Assembly: GCF_900091725.1 (NCBI RefSeq)
Contig: NZ_FMBW01000086.1
Coordinates: 1-62,069, forward strand
Direction of reading: 5' to 3'
Source: Streptomyces sp. DvalAA-43
GTDB lineage: Bacteria; Actinomycetota; Actinomycetes; Streptomycetales; Streptomycetaceae
DNA length: 62,069 nt
Shown here: positions 16,383-24,975 of the stretch, in pieces
How positions within the stretch are numbered: position 1 is the stretch's first letter
Layout of the letters: every line of letters begins with the position of its first letter
Notes under the pieces: model-generated
What the model was told of the DNA's origin: nothing
Databases searched by the model: none
Seen by the model: only the letters and a program-made list of their open reading frames with translations
Position numbers and translations under genes: made by a program

Positions 16383-17656
16383 GCGCGCACGTCGCCCCCG
16401 GCGCGCCCGTGCCGGACGTCTTCGACCCCAGGCAGTACGGGCGAGGCATCCCCCACGACCACTACCGCCACCTGCGCGACCACCACCCCGTGGCGTGGCA
16501 GGAGGAACCGGAGGTGCTCGGCTGGCCGGCGGGCCCCGGCTTCTGGGCGGTCACCCGGCACGAGGACGTGGTCCGGGTCCTGAAGGACTCCGCCACGTAC
16601 TCCTCGTACCTGGGCGCCACCCAGATCCGCGACCCGGACCCCGCCGACCTGCCGTTCATCCGCCGCATGATGCTCAACCAGGACCCGCCGCACCACCGAC
16701 GCCTGCGCGTACTCGTCAGCCGCGCCTTCACCCCGAAGCGCGTGGACCGTTTCGCCGAGGTCGTCCGCGAACGCGCCCGCTCGCTGCTCACCGGGGCGGT
16801 GGCCGAGGCGAGGTCCGGCGACGGCACGTGCGACCTGGTCGCCCGGGTCACCGACGACTACGCGCTCCTCAACCTGGCGGACCTGCTCGGCGTACCGGAC
16901 ACCGACCGCGCGCTCCTCCTCCACTGGACCCGCCGCGTCATCGGCTACCAGGACCCCGACGAGGCCGGAACACCATCGCTCGGCCCGGACGGCAGCCCGG
17001 TCAATCCCCGCTCCCCCTCCTCACTCCGCGACATGTTCGACTACGCGCACGCCCTGGCCGCCCACAAGCGCCGCGACCCCGCCGACGACGTCATGACGTC
17101 CCTGGCCACGGACCCCGAACTGACCGCCCCCGAGCTGGAGATGTTCTTCTTCCTCCTGGTGGTGGCCGGCAACGACACCGTACGCAGCGCGGCCCCCGGC
17201 GGCCTGCACCTCCTGGCGGAGAACCCCGAGGCGTACGGCCGCCTGCGCGATGGCGAGGCGGGGTTCGCGACGGCCGTGGAGGAACTCCTCCGCCGCCACC
17301 CCCCGGTCCTGACCTTCCGCCGCACGGCGACCCAGGACACGGCCCTGGCGGGCACGCGCATCCGCGCCGGCGACAAGGTGGTCGTCTTCCACGCCTCCGC
17401 CAACCACGACGAACGCGTCTTCTCCGACCCGTTCGCCCTGGACCTCTCCCGTACCCCGAACCCCCACGTCTCCTTCGGCGACGGCCCGCATGTCTGCCTG
17501 GGCGCGCATTTCGCGCGCTTGCAACTACGGGTGCTCTACGAGGAAGCGTGCCGGATCCTTCCGGCGTCGCTCGAACCTGCGGGTTCGCCGGGGCGACTGG
17601 TGTCGAACTTCATCAATGGGCTGAAGTCGCTGCCGGTGCGGGTGGGCGGGGGCTGA
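16379..17656 (+). CDS. Cytochrome P450
   Basis: 425 aa. The I-helix reads AGNDTVRSA (A263-T267), where the usual acid/alcohol pair is D-T. The heme-binding loop is FGDGPHVCLGAHFARLQL with proximal Cys373. The I-helix and following GGLHLLAENPEAY resemble the CYP125/142/linalool-hydroxylase group more than the macrolide CYP107 group, but substrate cannot be told. Coupled to the upstream hydrolase; no ferredoxin gene is adjacent (one lies at 43034-43270). Confidence 0.95.
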   Translation: MSAHVAPGAPVPDVFDPRQYGRGIPHDHYRHLRDHHPVAWQEEPEVLGWPAGPGFWAVTRHEDVVRVLKDSATYSSYLGATQIRDPDPADLPFIRRMMLNQDPPHHRRLRVLVSRAFTPKRVDRFAEVVRERARSLLTGAVAEARSGDGTCDLVARVTDDYALLNLADLLGVPDTDRALLLHWTRRVIGYQDPDEAGTPSLGPDGSPVNPRSPSSLRDMFDYAHALAAHKRRDPADDVMTSLATDPELTAPELEMFFFLLVVAGNDTVRSAAPGGLHLLAENPEAYGRLRDGEAGFATAVEELLRRHPPVLTFRRTATQDTALAGTRIRAGDKVVVFHASANHDERVFSDPFALDLSRTPNPHVSFGDGPHVCLGAHFARLQLRVLYEEACRILPASLEPAGSPGRLVSNFINGLKSLPVRVGGG

Positions 17657-17667
17657 CAGCCGACTCG

Positions 17668-17865
17668 TCAGGCAGAGGCCGGACGCCCGGCATGGTGGCA
17701 ACCGCAGGCGCAATGCAGCTGTTCGACGGGAGCATCGCCAGGCCTGACGCGGATGACCTGTTCGCCGTGGCACAGGCGGTGCCCCTCGGGCCAGGTGGTG
17801 CCTGAAGTTCTGCATTCCGGGGATGTGTAAGAGGCATGAGGCACCGGCTGGGACCTGGTGCTCAC
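17668..17865 (-). CDS. Small Cys-rich protein (third of a coupled trio)
   Basis: 65 aa, GTG start forming a GTGA overlap with the stop of the 17862-18011 gene. The C-terminal half holds the conserved-looking part: TTWPEGHRLCHGEQVIRVRP, then EQLHCACGCHHAG, with Cys/His spacing suggestive of metal binding (C-A-C-G-C-H-H). I do not recognise the family. The support is the overlap with its neighbour and the contained Cys/His pattern. Confidence 0.55.
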   Translation of the reverse strand: MSTRSQPVPHASYTSPECRTSGTTWPEGHRLCHGEQVIRVRPGDAPVEQLHCACGCHHAGRPASA

Positions 17866-18011
17866 GACAGACTGGCGGCATCGGAGGCGGTGAACGGCAC
17901 ACAGTCGGGATGGGCGAGGGCATCGGGCCGCGCTCCGCTCATCGAGAAGCCGTCGCCAAGCGCGGCGGCCGCACCTTCGATGACTTCCTGGCAGTAGATA
18001 CAGATCTTCAT
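17862..18011 (-). CDS. Small CxxC protein (second of a coupled trio)
   Basis: 49 aa, MKICIYCQEVIEGAAAALGD at the start, with CxxC near the N-terminus and H-P-D-C downstream, an incomplete zinc-ribbon pattern. The ATG overlaps the stop of the upstream gene (ATGA) and its own stop overlaps the next start (GTGA). GAGAG lies a few nt before the ATG. Similar tiny proteins are common in Streptomyces next to XRE-type regulators; function unknown. Confidence 0.65.
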   Translation of the reverse strand: MKICIYCQEVIEGAAAALGDGFSMSGARPDALAHPDCVPFTASDAASLS

Positions 18012-18193
18012 GACGTCTCTCGCTTCCCGCAGGTGTTGCAGCAGCGAGGGAACCAGACGGCGATGCAACCATGACCGCCCCTTCCCCTCGGGCCAAGGTC
18101 CACCGCTGTGCGCGGGGTCAGGGCAACGTCGCACCACACGCAGTGTGCCCCGCGCTGCTGGGCCTGGGAGAGGCAGTCAGGGTCCGGAAGCAT
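18008..18193 (-). CDS. Small Cys-rich zinc-ribbon-like protein (first of a coupled trio)
   Basis: 61 aa, starting MLPDPDCLSQAQQRGAHCVWC. Two pairs, CVWC and CCNTC, are spaced as in a small zinc ribbon, with the intervening ALTPRTAVDLGPR typical of a recurrent Streptomyces family. It is divergent from the SLOG gene across 105 bp, so the trio and the SLOG/XRE pair may share a control region. Confidence 0.65.
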   Translation of the reverse strand: MLPDPDCLSQAQQRGAHCVWCDVALTPRTAVDLGPRGRGGHGCIAVWFPRCCNTCGKRETS

Positions 18194-18298
18194 CCTGGAG
18201 CCGCGCGTATCGCTGTTCGTCCTGTAGGTGTCCACGCAACGACGGTCCCAAGCGTGGGAGCCTGACGGGAGACGACAACCTATGACACGGAGTTGATC

Positions 18299-18751
18299 AT
18301 GCACACCGTGGCGATTACGGGCACTCGGTCAACAGACCATCGCCCGCAAGACGAATACGTGGCGCTCTTTGCCACGTACCTCGGGGCGTTCGCTCGCAGC
18401 ACCTTCTACATCGGTGGTGCAAAGGGCATCGACTCATGGGCTTTGCTGTGGCTGGCGGAAAGTACATCCGCAGACATCACGATCGTCGTTCCGGGCACGG
18501 TGGCCCAGCAACCGGAAGAGGCTCAGCAGGCCGTCTCCCGTGCCCACAACGGCCAACGGATCAAGGAGATTGTCGAACTCGGAGCTCCTGTCCTGTCCGC
18601 CGAGGCGTACCACGTGCGCAACCGCTGGATGGTCGATCGTTCCGCGCTGACGATCGGGTTTCCTCACGCGACTGAGCCGTCATCGGGCACGTGGCAAACC
18701 ATCAACTACACAGTAGAACAGGGCAAGCCGCGGCTGATCGTGCCCGTGTAG
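18299..18751 (+). CDS. SLOG/DprA-like Rossmann protein
   Basis: 150 aa from ATG 18299, which has GGAG 6 nt upstream. VAITGTRST at the N-terminus, the DprA/LOG-type motif FYIGGAKGIDSWAL, and ITIVVPGTVAQQP define a SLOG-fold nucleotide- or DNA-binding protein. It lacks the rest of DprA. SLOG proteins sense nucleotides in several conflict systems, and some are simply uncharacterised. An XRE regulator follows 25 bp later on the same strand. Confidence 0.7.
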   Translation: MHTVAITGTRSTDHRPQDEYVALFATYLGAFARSTFYIGGAKGIDSWALLWLAESTSADITIVVPGTVAQQPEEAQQAVSRAHNGQRIKEIVELGAPVLSAEAYHVRNRWMVDRSALTIGFPHATEPSSGTWQTINYTVEQGKPRLIVPV

Positions 18752-18776
18752 CAGCGGTATGCGTCACGATGAGGGG

Positions 18777-20111
18777 ATGGGCAGCTCAACCGTGGGCGCG
18801 GCGGCACTGAAGAGGCTGAGGGTTCGACGTGGCCTGTCTCTGGCCGACATGGCTCGTGCTCTGACGCAGATCGCACAGGACTTGGGCATGCCCAGGCTGC
18901 CGCAGGTCGCGAGTGTCCAACGTTCGGTCGCACGTTGGGAGTCGAAGTCGGCGACGATGCCGGACGAGCGCTACCAACTGCTGCTTGCTCATCTGTACGC
19001 GACTACGCCCGGCAGCAGCCGCTCGCTCGGAGCAGGCTCGGACTTCGCGCAGTACCTAGATGCGTTGGGGCAACTGGGAGAGAGCGAAAGCCGGGTCTCG
19101 GAGCTGCGGAGCATGCTGGTCCGGGCAGTGACGGAGGACAGCGGCGGACTGCTGATGTTGCTGGCGCCAGAAGCCGGTGCAGGCTTGGGACAGGCCCTCG
19201 CGGATGCGTCTCTCTTGAACTCTGAGACCGTCTCTGGGCTTGCCTCCGTTGTTGCGGGCGTTAGTGCGCAGGTGGGGAGCCTTCCGTTCGTACGTTTGCA
19301 TGTGATGCTCGCTCCAGCGTTGGAGGCATGCCGCCGGTTGATGGCCGACGGGCAGCCGGAGCCGGTGCGTGAGCACTTGCGGTGCACGCGGGTGGAGGCA
19401 GCGATGCTGGCAGGCCGCCTTGCGTTCGAGACGCGTGACGATGCTGCCAGTCGGGCTCTGTACGAGGAGGCGACCCGGGAGGCCGCCTGCTTGGGACAAC
19501 CTTGGCGACAGGCATCGGTGCACCTGAGCCACGCTCTCACTGTCCTGTACGCGTCGCCCGAGATCGCGAACGCGGGCGCGCTCGTTGAGAAGGCGGTCCG
19601 CACAGCCAGTGGTGGAGAAAGCCGTCTGGTCCGTGCGCGAGCGCATGCACTGCAGGCGGAAGTTGCTGCTCGGTCGGGTCAGATCCGACAATCTGACGCT
19701 GCGCTTGGGTTGGCCTGGTACGACATCGAGCGGCAGTCTCCCGACGACCCTCTGCCGGGCGCGTTCTCTGCGGAGTACCTGCGCGGCTTCGAGGGGGTAT
19801 GCCAGCTGTATGTGGGTGATCCGGCAGTCGCGCACGATCAGTTCGCGGCCTCGGCCGACTCTCTCGTATCCCCTCGGCAAAAGGTGCAGCGCGTCATCGT
19901 CACAACGGACCAAGCACTGGCGAGGATGCGGCTCGGCGAGCCGCATGCGGCAGCCGATCTCCTGCATGAATGCATCACAGAGGCGGCATCGGTGGGCGGG
20001 AGGGTGCCAATGATCCGTTTGCGGAGGGCCCGGCAGGAGCTTCGACCATGGCGACGGGAGGACTTCGTGGCGGATTTGGACGACCACATGATGGACGTGC
20101 TCGGTCGGTGA
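18777..20111 (+). CDS. XRE-type helix-turn-helix regulator with TPR-like C-terminal region
   Basis: 444 aa from ATG 18777 (an ATG at 18759 is also in frame). The N-terminal HTH reads LKRLRVRRGLSLADMARALT and continues SVQRSVARWES. The remaining ~330 residues are helical repeats with TPR-like periodicity (HLSHALTVLYASPEIANAG, then AFSAEYLRGFEGVCQLYVGD). Such Streptomyces regulators often partner small proteins, and the adjacent Cys-rich trio may be its target. Less GC-biased codon choice than neighbouring CIS genes. Confidence 0.8.
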   Translation: MGSSTVGAAALKRLRVRRGLSLADMARALTQIAQDLGMPRLPQVASVQRSVARWESKSATMPDERYQLLLAHLYATTPGSSRSLGAGSDFAQYLDALGQLGESESRVSELRSMLVRAVTEDSGGLLMLLAPEAGAGLGQALADASLLNSETVSGLASVVAGVSAQVGSLPFVRLHVMLAPALEACRRLMADGQPEPVREHLRCTRVEAAMLAGRLAFETRDDAASRALYEEATREAACLGQPWRQASVHLSHALTVLYASPEIANAGALVEKAVRTASGGESRLVRARAHALQAEVAARSGQIRQSDAALGLAWYDIERQSPDDPLPGAFSAEYLRGFEGVCQLYVGDPAVAHDQFAASADSLVSPRQKVQRVIVTTDQALARMRLGEPHAAADLLHECITEAASVGGRVPMIRLRRARQELRPWRREDFVADLDDHMMDVLGR

Positions 20112-20356
20112 CTTTGCTGCGGATTCCTGCTCTGAGCGGCGAAACCGAGTGCACAAAACCGATGAGAGGGCGCCGTTTATGGCGAGAATCACCTGGCCCC
20201 GATGCGTCAAGTGGGCACGACGTACCCGCTGTCGAATATGGAGTCCTCCAGCGGTCCGTAAATCTTGGCAAAGGGTCTACGAGCCAACAGAAGAAATCTT
20301 ACCCGCTACCTGGATCTATTCGCAAGGTCATTGGATAGGGGGCTATTTTGTATACT
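20112..20356. other. Gene-free gap with sharp drop in GC
   Basis: No convincing gene. Composition falls from typical Streptomyces GC to AT-rich (for example TTTTGTATACTCTATTTAAA just before 20365). It marks the left edge of a low-GC block that runs through the immunity candidate and the 3' part of the cargo gene (to about 22.3 kb). Confidence 0.5.
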
Positions 20357-20926
20357 CTATTTAAAATTTATTAGTGACATTGATGCCAGATCTCGGACCT
20401 GTTCATCAGAATCGCTGTTTGCCGCAGCTGAGATGGCATCCTTGAGGTCGGGCCAGGGGGCATACATTGAAGCAATTGCGGCAGCCTTCCTGACGTCTGG
20501 CTGATCGAACCTGATTCCATGTTTGATGACTTGGCAGATGCCGGGTGCGAAATCTTCTCCGGCTGCTGCAGCAATCATCATCAGTGCGAGAACGCGCGCA
20601 TTCCAATCTGGCTCAGCGTAATAGAGGTCGATCAACTCCTGGGTAGGTATTGTGTCGAATTCTCCTGTAACTGAATTTAGTGTCGATCGCACGGCTTCCG
20701 GAGAGGTACCCTTAATGGAGTAGTTCTCGATGGAGAGGTATATCAAGTCTAGTGCTGCGTCTTCGATCAAGTGCAGTCCTACTCCGGCTGGTGTAGCCCA
20801 TACCATTTCTGCCGGCGCTGATTCGACGGCTGGGTAGGTTCCCTGGAAAGCCCAATTCTGCCCCTCGGCGAATCTGGCGAATATTTGAGGGTCAATGGAG
20901 TCTCGAAATATCACGTTGAGGCGCAT
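20357..20926 (-). CDS. Putative immunity protein for the adjacent CIS cargo
   Basis: 189 aa, starting MRLNVIFRDSIDPQIFARFA. The C-terminal half looks like HEAT/ARM-type helices (WNARVLALMMIAAAAGEDFA, then DVRKAAAIASMYAPWPDLK). No signal peptide. It lies 54 bp downstream of, and on the same strand as, the large cargo gene, and shares that gene's low-GC 3' composition. A small low-GC gene right after a polymorphic toxin tip is the classic immunity arrangement. The function is inferred from this context; I do not recognise the family. Confidence 0.6.
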   Translation of the reverse strand: MRLNVIFRDSIDPQIFARFAEGQNWAFQGTYPAVESAPAEMVWATPAGVGLHLIEDAALDLIYLSIENYSIKGTSPEAVRSTLNSVTGEFDTIPTQELIDLYYAEPDWNARVLALMMIAAAAGEDFAPGICQVIKHGIRFDQPDVRKAAAIASMYAPWPDLKDAISAAANSDSDEQVRDLASMSLINFK

Positions 20927-20980
20927 TAGTCACCTTCATTTGTGTGATGATCCGTTGATTGATTCGATGACCCAATTCGT

Positions 20981-23900
20981 TTACTTATTCGTGTTCTCTA
21001 GCATGTCGCGTATCCCGATCTTAAGTAAGCGGAATTCATGTTCTATTTGCGAGGGGGAGGCTCCAGACATTTTGGACTCTGCGTACCTTTCGATCTGCTC
21101 CGCGAGCGGGTTGACACTGTAACCGTCCGCCACCAGCATGTGAACTGAAGAGATCAGACTTTGTCCCGCTATCTGTGATTGTCCAGCTGTGGGAGCGGAC
21201 TTGATCATCTCAATGAGGACGGTGCCGAGGCGCTCTTCGCGTTTCTGTTGCTGAGCGGGGTCCTGGGCGAGGGGCGCCATGATGTTCATGCTGCCATCCA
21301 CCCCAAGAATCGGATCCAATCCCGTAACGGTGCCAGATTGCACCAGTGAATTCCTCATGGTGGTCGCGCTTGGCACACCATGCATGCGTCCTGTTTCCAC
21401 GGACTGCACGAGTCTGTGATTCCTCCTCATGGCACGTATGAATATTTCCAGAGCCTTCTGTGCGGTCTTTGTGGTTCGTGTGGCGCGACTACGCAACACC
21501 GTTTCGTTAAATTCTGAAGAGCTCAATGATTTCGCTATGTCTTGATCGGGTAAAGGTGCCCCGTATGCTTTTTGTGACTTCCTTCGCAAGTCTTCCGATA
21601 CGCTGAGTATGTCGACAATCTTTCCCTTTTTGTTCATTTTCTGCTTGGCGGCATAGGCGCCAACAGCGTTGACTCTCCCGATCACTCCTACGGATGAACT
21701 GCTTCGCTGGCTGTCCGGAGTGAATATAGAAACGGATTTTTCGATTGCCAGTACCTTTGCTCCGGGGCGGAAATATGCCATGACCATGGCTCTCTCGAAA
21801 GATGAAAGTTTGGCGAGAGAGTTTGCCCGTCCGCCTGTCCAGCCGGAAATTGCCTTCGTTATCACCGGGCCGCGATCTTCGGTGAGTAAGAGGTGGGCAA
21901 AATATTCCTGCTCGACTTGCGCCAGGGCTGGGATAATGAGAAGTGCCAATTCTTGATCCTTGACGCTGATGTTGCCTATGGTGATAGAGGGGTTGATCTT
22001 AGCGGTGATCGAACCGTCCTGTGACACCGTCAGACTTGTAAGGCGGTACTGTCGGCGCCAAATCCCTAGCCTTGCTTCCAGGGCTTTGTGGGACTTTCCC
22101 GACCCTACATATTTGGCAATTTTTGGCGTTAGGGAAGCTACTATTCGGTTGAGGTCTTCTTGTTTCTTTTTAGGGCTGTCCTTTTCGCGGCTTTCATTTG
22201 TTTTGCTCTTTGGATTATTCTTGGTGTCTCTCTTTTTGAGTTTCTCCCAGAGGCCTTTTCCTTTCTTGGTGATGAAGTTGACGATTTTGTCGATGGCTCT
22301 GTTCACGGGGCGGGCAACGGCGTGAAAAACGCTCTTGACCTTGTTGGCGAGGCTGCCGATGCCGAGGAGTGAGGCGAGGAAGCCGATCAGCAGGGGGACG
22401 CTGGTGGCGAGGGCGGCTTCGACCATTTTTGGGACGCCTGCCGAGCCGCCGTTGGCGATGGCGATGACCGCGTCCAGGACCGCGTTGACGAATTCGACGA
22501 TCTGGGCGCCCTGGTTCACGATGAACGTGACGATGTCGATGATTCCCTTGACCGCGCGGACGAAGGCGGAGGCGGGGTTGAGGAGGGAGATGATCCAGGT
22601 GATCCCGGCGATGATGACGGTGGGGATCAGGTAGCTGGTGAGTTTTTCGAGGATGGTGGCCTTGAGGTCGCCTGCCTCGGACTCGATTTCCTTGACGGCG
22701 CCTGCGGGGCCCTCGGCGGCGAGTTTCTTCGCGACCGGGACGGACTGTTCGACGGCGGTCAGGGCCTGGTCGGGGATGCCCTTGCGGGTGATGCGGGCGC
22801 GGATGTTGGCCCAGGTCAGGCCCAGGAGGGCTCCGATGAGCTGGATGATGCCCTTGAGGTCGAACTTCTGCGGGAGTTCGAGGCCCGCCTTGACGGCGGT
22901 GCCCAGCAGCCAGGACACGACACCCGTTTTGAGGTGTTCGGCGACGTTGGTGATGAAGAGGTTGAGGCCTGCGCCGACCGCGCGGACGAGGTTGCCGAGG
23001 AACCCGATGGGGTCCTTGATGATCTTCATGATCGCGGAGGCGGCCTTGGCGAGGATCCCGAGCAGGAGGTTCTTCAGCTCGTTGATCGTCTTGATGACGC
23101 CGACGATCGCGTCCTTCGCCTTGTCGATCAGGCCCTTGTTGGCCTCCTGGAGCTTCTTGATCTCCTCGTCGACCTTGTTCAGTGCCGCGGTGTACTTCTG
23201 TGCGAGGTCCTGGACCAGCTGGTCGGACTTCTCGTTGACCGTGGCTTCGAGGTCGTCGAACTTCCCCGCGAAGTCCTTCGCCGCGTCTTCGCCGAACTGC
23301 TTGAGGTCGGCGGGGAGTCCGTCGACCTCGGCCTTGAGCTCGGTGCGGCCCTTGGCGATGCGGGCCTTTGCCTTGCCCAGTTCGGTACCGATGATGTCGG
23401 CCACGGACGAGATGACGGTCTGCATCTTCGCCACGTAGAGCTTGCGGGCCTCCTGGTAGAGGTTGTTCGCCTCCTTCGGGAGGCCGGCGAACTTGTCCTT
23501 CACCCAGCGGGCCTTGCCGGTCCAGCTCGAATAGCGTTTGTCCTTGTACGCCTTCATCCGGCGCTTGTGGTCCGCGGTGAACGCGTCCCGGGCCGCCTTC
23601 TCGCCCGAGGTGAACGCCGTGTCGACCTTCTTGTCGAGGCCGGAGAGGGTGGTCTCGACGTCCTTCTTCGTGCCGTCGTAGACCTTCTGGAGCTTCGCCG
23701 TGACCTCGGCGCGCTTCTTCTCGTCCCTGCTCTTGGTCTCGCCCTTGCCGCCGTCGACCTGCTTGCCCGCCGACGCCCGGGTCGCGGTCAGGGCGTTCAT
23801 GGCCTGGGTGCCGGAGGCCGCCGCCCCGGCCTTCGCGGTGCTCAGCTGCTGGGCTTCGGCCGCCTTGCCCTTGGCGGGGGCCTTCGCGGAGTCCGTTTCC

Positions 23901-24739
23901 GCGGTCTTCTTCGCGGACAGGGCCTGGTCGAACTCCGGCTCGTTGCCCTTGGCCAGCTGGTCCTCGGTGACCTCCGCGTCCGCCATCGCCTGGTCGTTGG
24001 CGGCCGGGCCCTGGGAGAAGTCGGTCACGGAGGCGGGCTGCTGGGCGGGGACCGCGTCCGCCGCCGACGGGGCGCCGGGGTTGCCCGGGGCCTGGTCCGG
24101 GGTCATCGGGGTGACGGGCTTGTCCTTGGCCGCCGAGGTGTCCGGCGGGGCCTTCGTCGCCGTGTCGATGTCCTTGGCCGAGGACTCCTTGCCGTCCTTG
24201 ACCTTCCCGTCGACCTCGCCCTTGATCTTGTCCGCCTTGCCGGACTTCGAGAACTTGTCGGCGTCGTCGAGATTCTTCGGGGCCTGTGCGTCGATCGCCT
24301 TGTTCACCGCGTCGATGAACGCCTGCTTGTTGAACTCGCCGGGCTTCGCGGCGTTCATCTTCTCGGCGTTGGCCGCCTTGCCCTGCGCCTCCTTGTCGTC
24401 GGGAGGTGCGACGGCCGCGTCCTGCGCCGATCTGGACTCGGCGGCGGCGGGGGCGTGATGGGCCAGGCGGACTCTCTTGGCCGCCACGTCCGAAGTGACC
24501 TTGCGGAAGCCGGGGGCCTGGGCGGGGGACGGCTTCACCGGGGCCGTGTACCGCTGCGCGACCAGGCGGGAGACGGCCCTGTTGCCCGCCGCCCGCTGCA
24601 GGCCGACCAGGCCGCGCCGATCGGGGGCGGGGCGGTCGCCCGGTAATCTCGCCGGCGCGGCCGTCGCCGTCGTCCGGGAGACAGCCGGGTGCGCGGGAGA
24701 CGGGTGGGCGGCGGCGGGGTTCTTGTCCGGAACCGCCTT
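20981..24739 (-). CDS. Large CIS cargo / polymorphic toxin-like protein
   Basis: 1252 aa from ATG 24739 (GGGAGGA 4-5 nt upstream). Near the N-terminus is LQRAAGNRAVSRLVAQR, matching the LQRAVGNSAV motif of the DUF4157 protein. A long Ala/Lys-rich helical section with coiled-coil character follows (about residues 150-550). Next is a hydrophobic helical block (LKNLLLGILAKAASAIMKII, LGLTWANIRARITRKGIPD, LTSYLIPTVIIAGITWIISL) of the kind seen in large eCIS-locus effectors often annotated as tail proteins. The last ~440 residues (encoded below about 22.3 kb) are lower in GC, unrelated in style and unrecognised: the likely toxin tip. Divergent from the sheath operon. Confidence 0.75.
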   Translation of the reverse strand, partial: KAVPDKNPAAAHPSPAHPAVSRTTATAAPARLPGDRPAPDRRGLVGLQRAAGNRAVSRLVAQRYTAPVKPSPAQAPGFRKVTSDVAAKRVRLAHHAPAAAESRSAQDAAVAPPDDKEAQGKAANAEKMNAAKPGEFNKQAFIDAVNKAIDAQAPKNLDDADKFSKSGKADKIKGEVDGKVKDGKESSAKDIDTATKAPPDTSAAKDKPVTPMTPDQAPGNPGAPSAADAVPAQQPASVTDFSQGPAANDQAMADAEVTEDQLAKGNEPEFDQALSAKKTAETDSAKAPAKGKAAEAQQLSTAKAGAAASGTQAMNALTATRASAGKQVDGGKGETKSRDEKKRAEVTAKLQKVYDGTKKDVETTLSGLDKKVDTAFTSGEKAARDAFTADHKRRMKAYKDKRYSSWTGKARWVKDKFAGLPKEANNLYQEARKLYVAKMQTVISSVADIIGTELGKAKARIAKGRTELKAEVDGLPADLKQFGEDAAKDFAGKFDDLEATVNEKSDQLVQDLAQKYTAALNKVDEEIKKLQEANKGLIDKAKDAIVGVIKTINELKNLLLGILAKAASAIMKIIKDPIGFLGNLVRAVGAGLNLFITNVAEHLKTGVVSWLLGTAVKAGLELPQKFDLKGIIQLIGALLGLTWANIRARITRKGIPDQALTAVEQSVPVAKKLAAEGPAGAVKEIESEAGDLKATILEKLTSYLIPTVIIAGITWIISLLNPASAFVRAVKGIIDIVTFIVNQGAQIVEFVNAVLDAVIAIANGGSAGVPKMVEAALATSVPLLIGFLASLLGIGSLANKVKSVFHAVARPVNRAIDKIVNFITKKGKGLWEKLKKRDTKNNPKSKTNESREKDSPKKKQEDLNRIVASLTPKIAKYVGSGKSHKALEARLGIWRRQYRLTSLTVSQDGSITAKINPSITIGNISVKDQELALLIIPALAQVEQEYFAHLLLTEDRGPVITKAISGWTGGRANSLAKLSSFERAMVMAYFRPGAKVLAIEKSVSIFTPDSQRSSSSVGVIGRVNAVGAYAAKQKMNKKGKIVDILSVSEDLRRKSQKAYGAPLPDQDIAKSLSSSEFNETVLRSRATRTTKTAQKALEIFIRAMRRNHRLVQSVETGRMHGVPSATTMRNSLVQSGTVTGLDPILGVDGSMNIMAPLAQDPAQQQKREERLGTVLIEMIKSAPTAGQSQIAGQSLISSVHMLVADGYSVNPLAEQIERYAESKMSGASPSQIEHEFRLLKIGIRDMLENTNK

Positions 24740-24975
24740 CATCCGTCCTCCCGGCCGCACATGTGCTCCGTCGACGTCCCAGGGTGTGGGCAGTGCCGAC
24801 CCCGTACGCAGCGCGCGCGCACCGTGAACGGGGGCAGTTACCGGCAGTACGTACGGCGTCGGCGCATTGCCTGATCGGGCAGCGGCCGGTGCACGGGTGG
24901 GCGGCCGAGCGTCCGTTCCCGGTGATCGCGGGTGTCGCGAGAATTGCGGGCGTTCCCGGCCAAGGAGAGACTCAT
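24740..24975. promoter_or_regulatory. Divergent intergenic region between cargo and sheath operon
   Basis: 236 bp without a gene, separating the leftward cargo gene from the rightward structural operon. Promoters for both must lie here or nearby. I could not identify convincing -35/-10 boxes. The sheath ribosome site AAGGAGA is at 24962-24968. Confidence 0.5.

Noticed and set aside
22934..24646. 570-codon plus-strand open frame inside the cargo gene
   Set aside because: Leu/Val/Arg/Gly-rich shadow of the Ala/Lys-rich minus-strand protein, with no ribosome site or domain.
20981..24739. Calling the large cargo protein a tape-measure protein
   Set aside because: It is transcribed away from the structural operon, has a composition break in its 3' end and is followed by an immunity-like gene; these features fit an effector better, although the helical body could mislead annotation.
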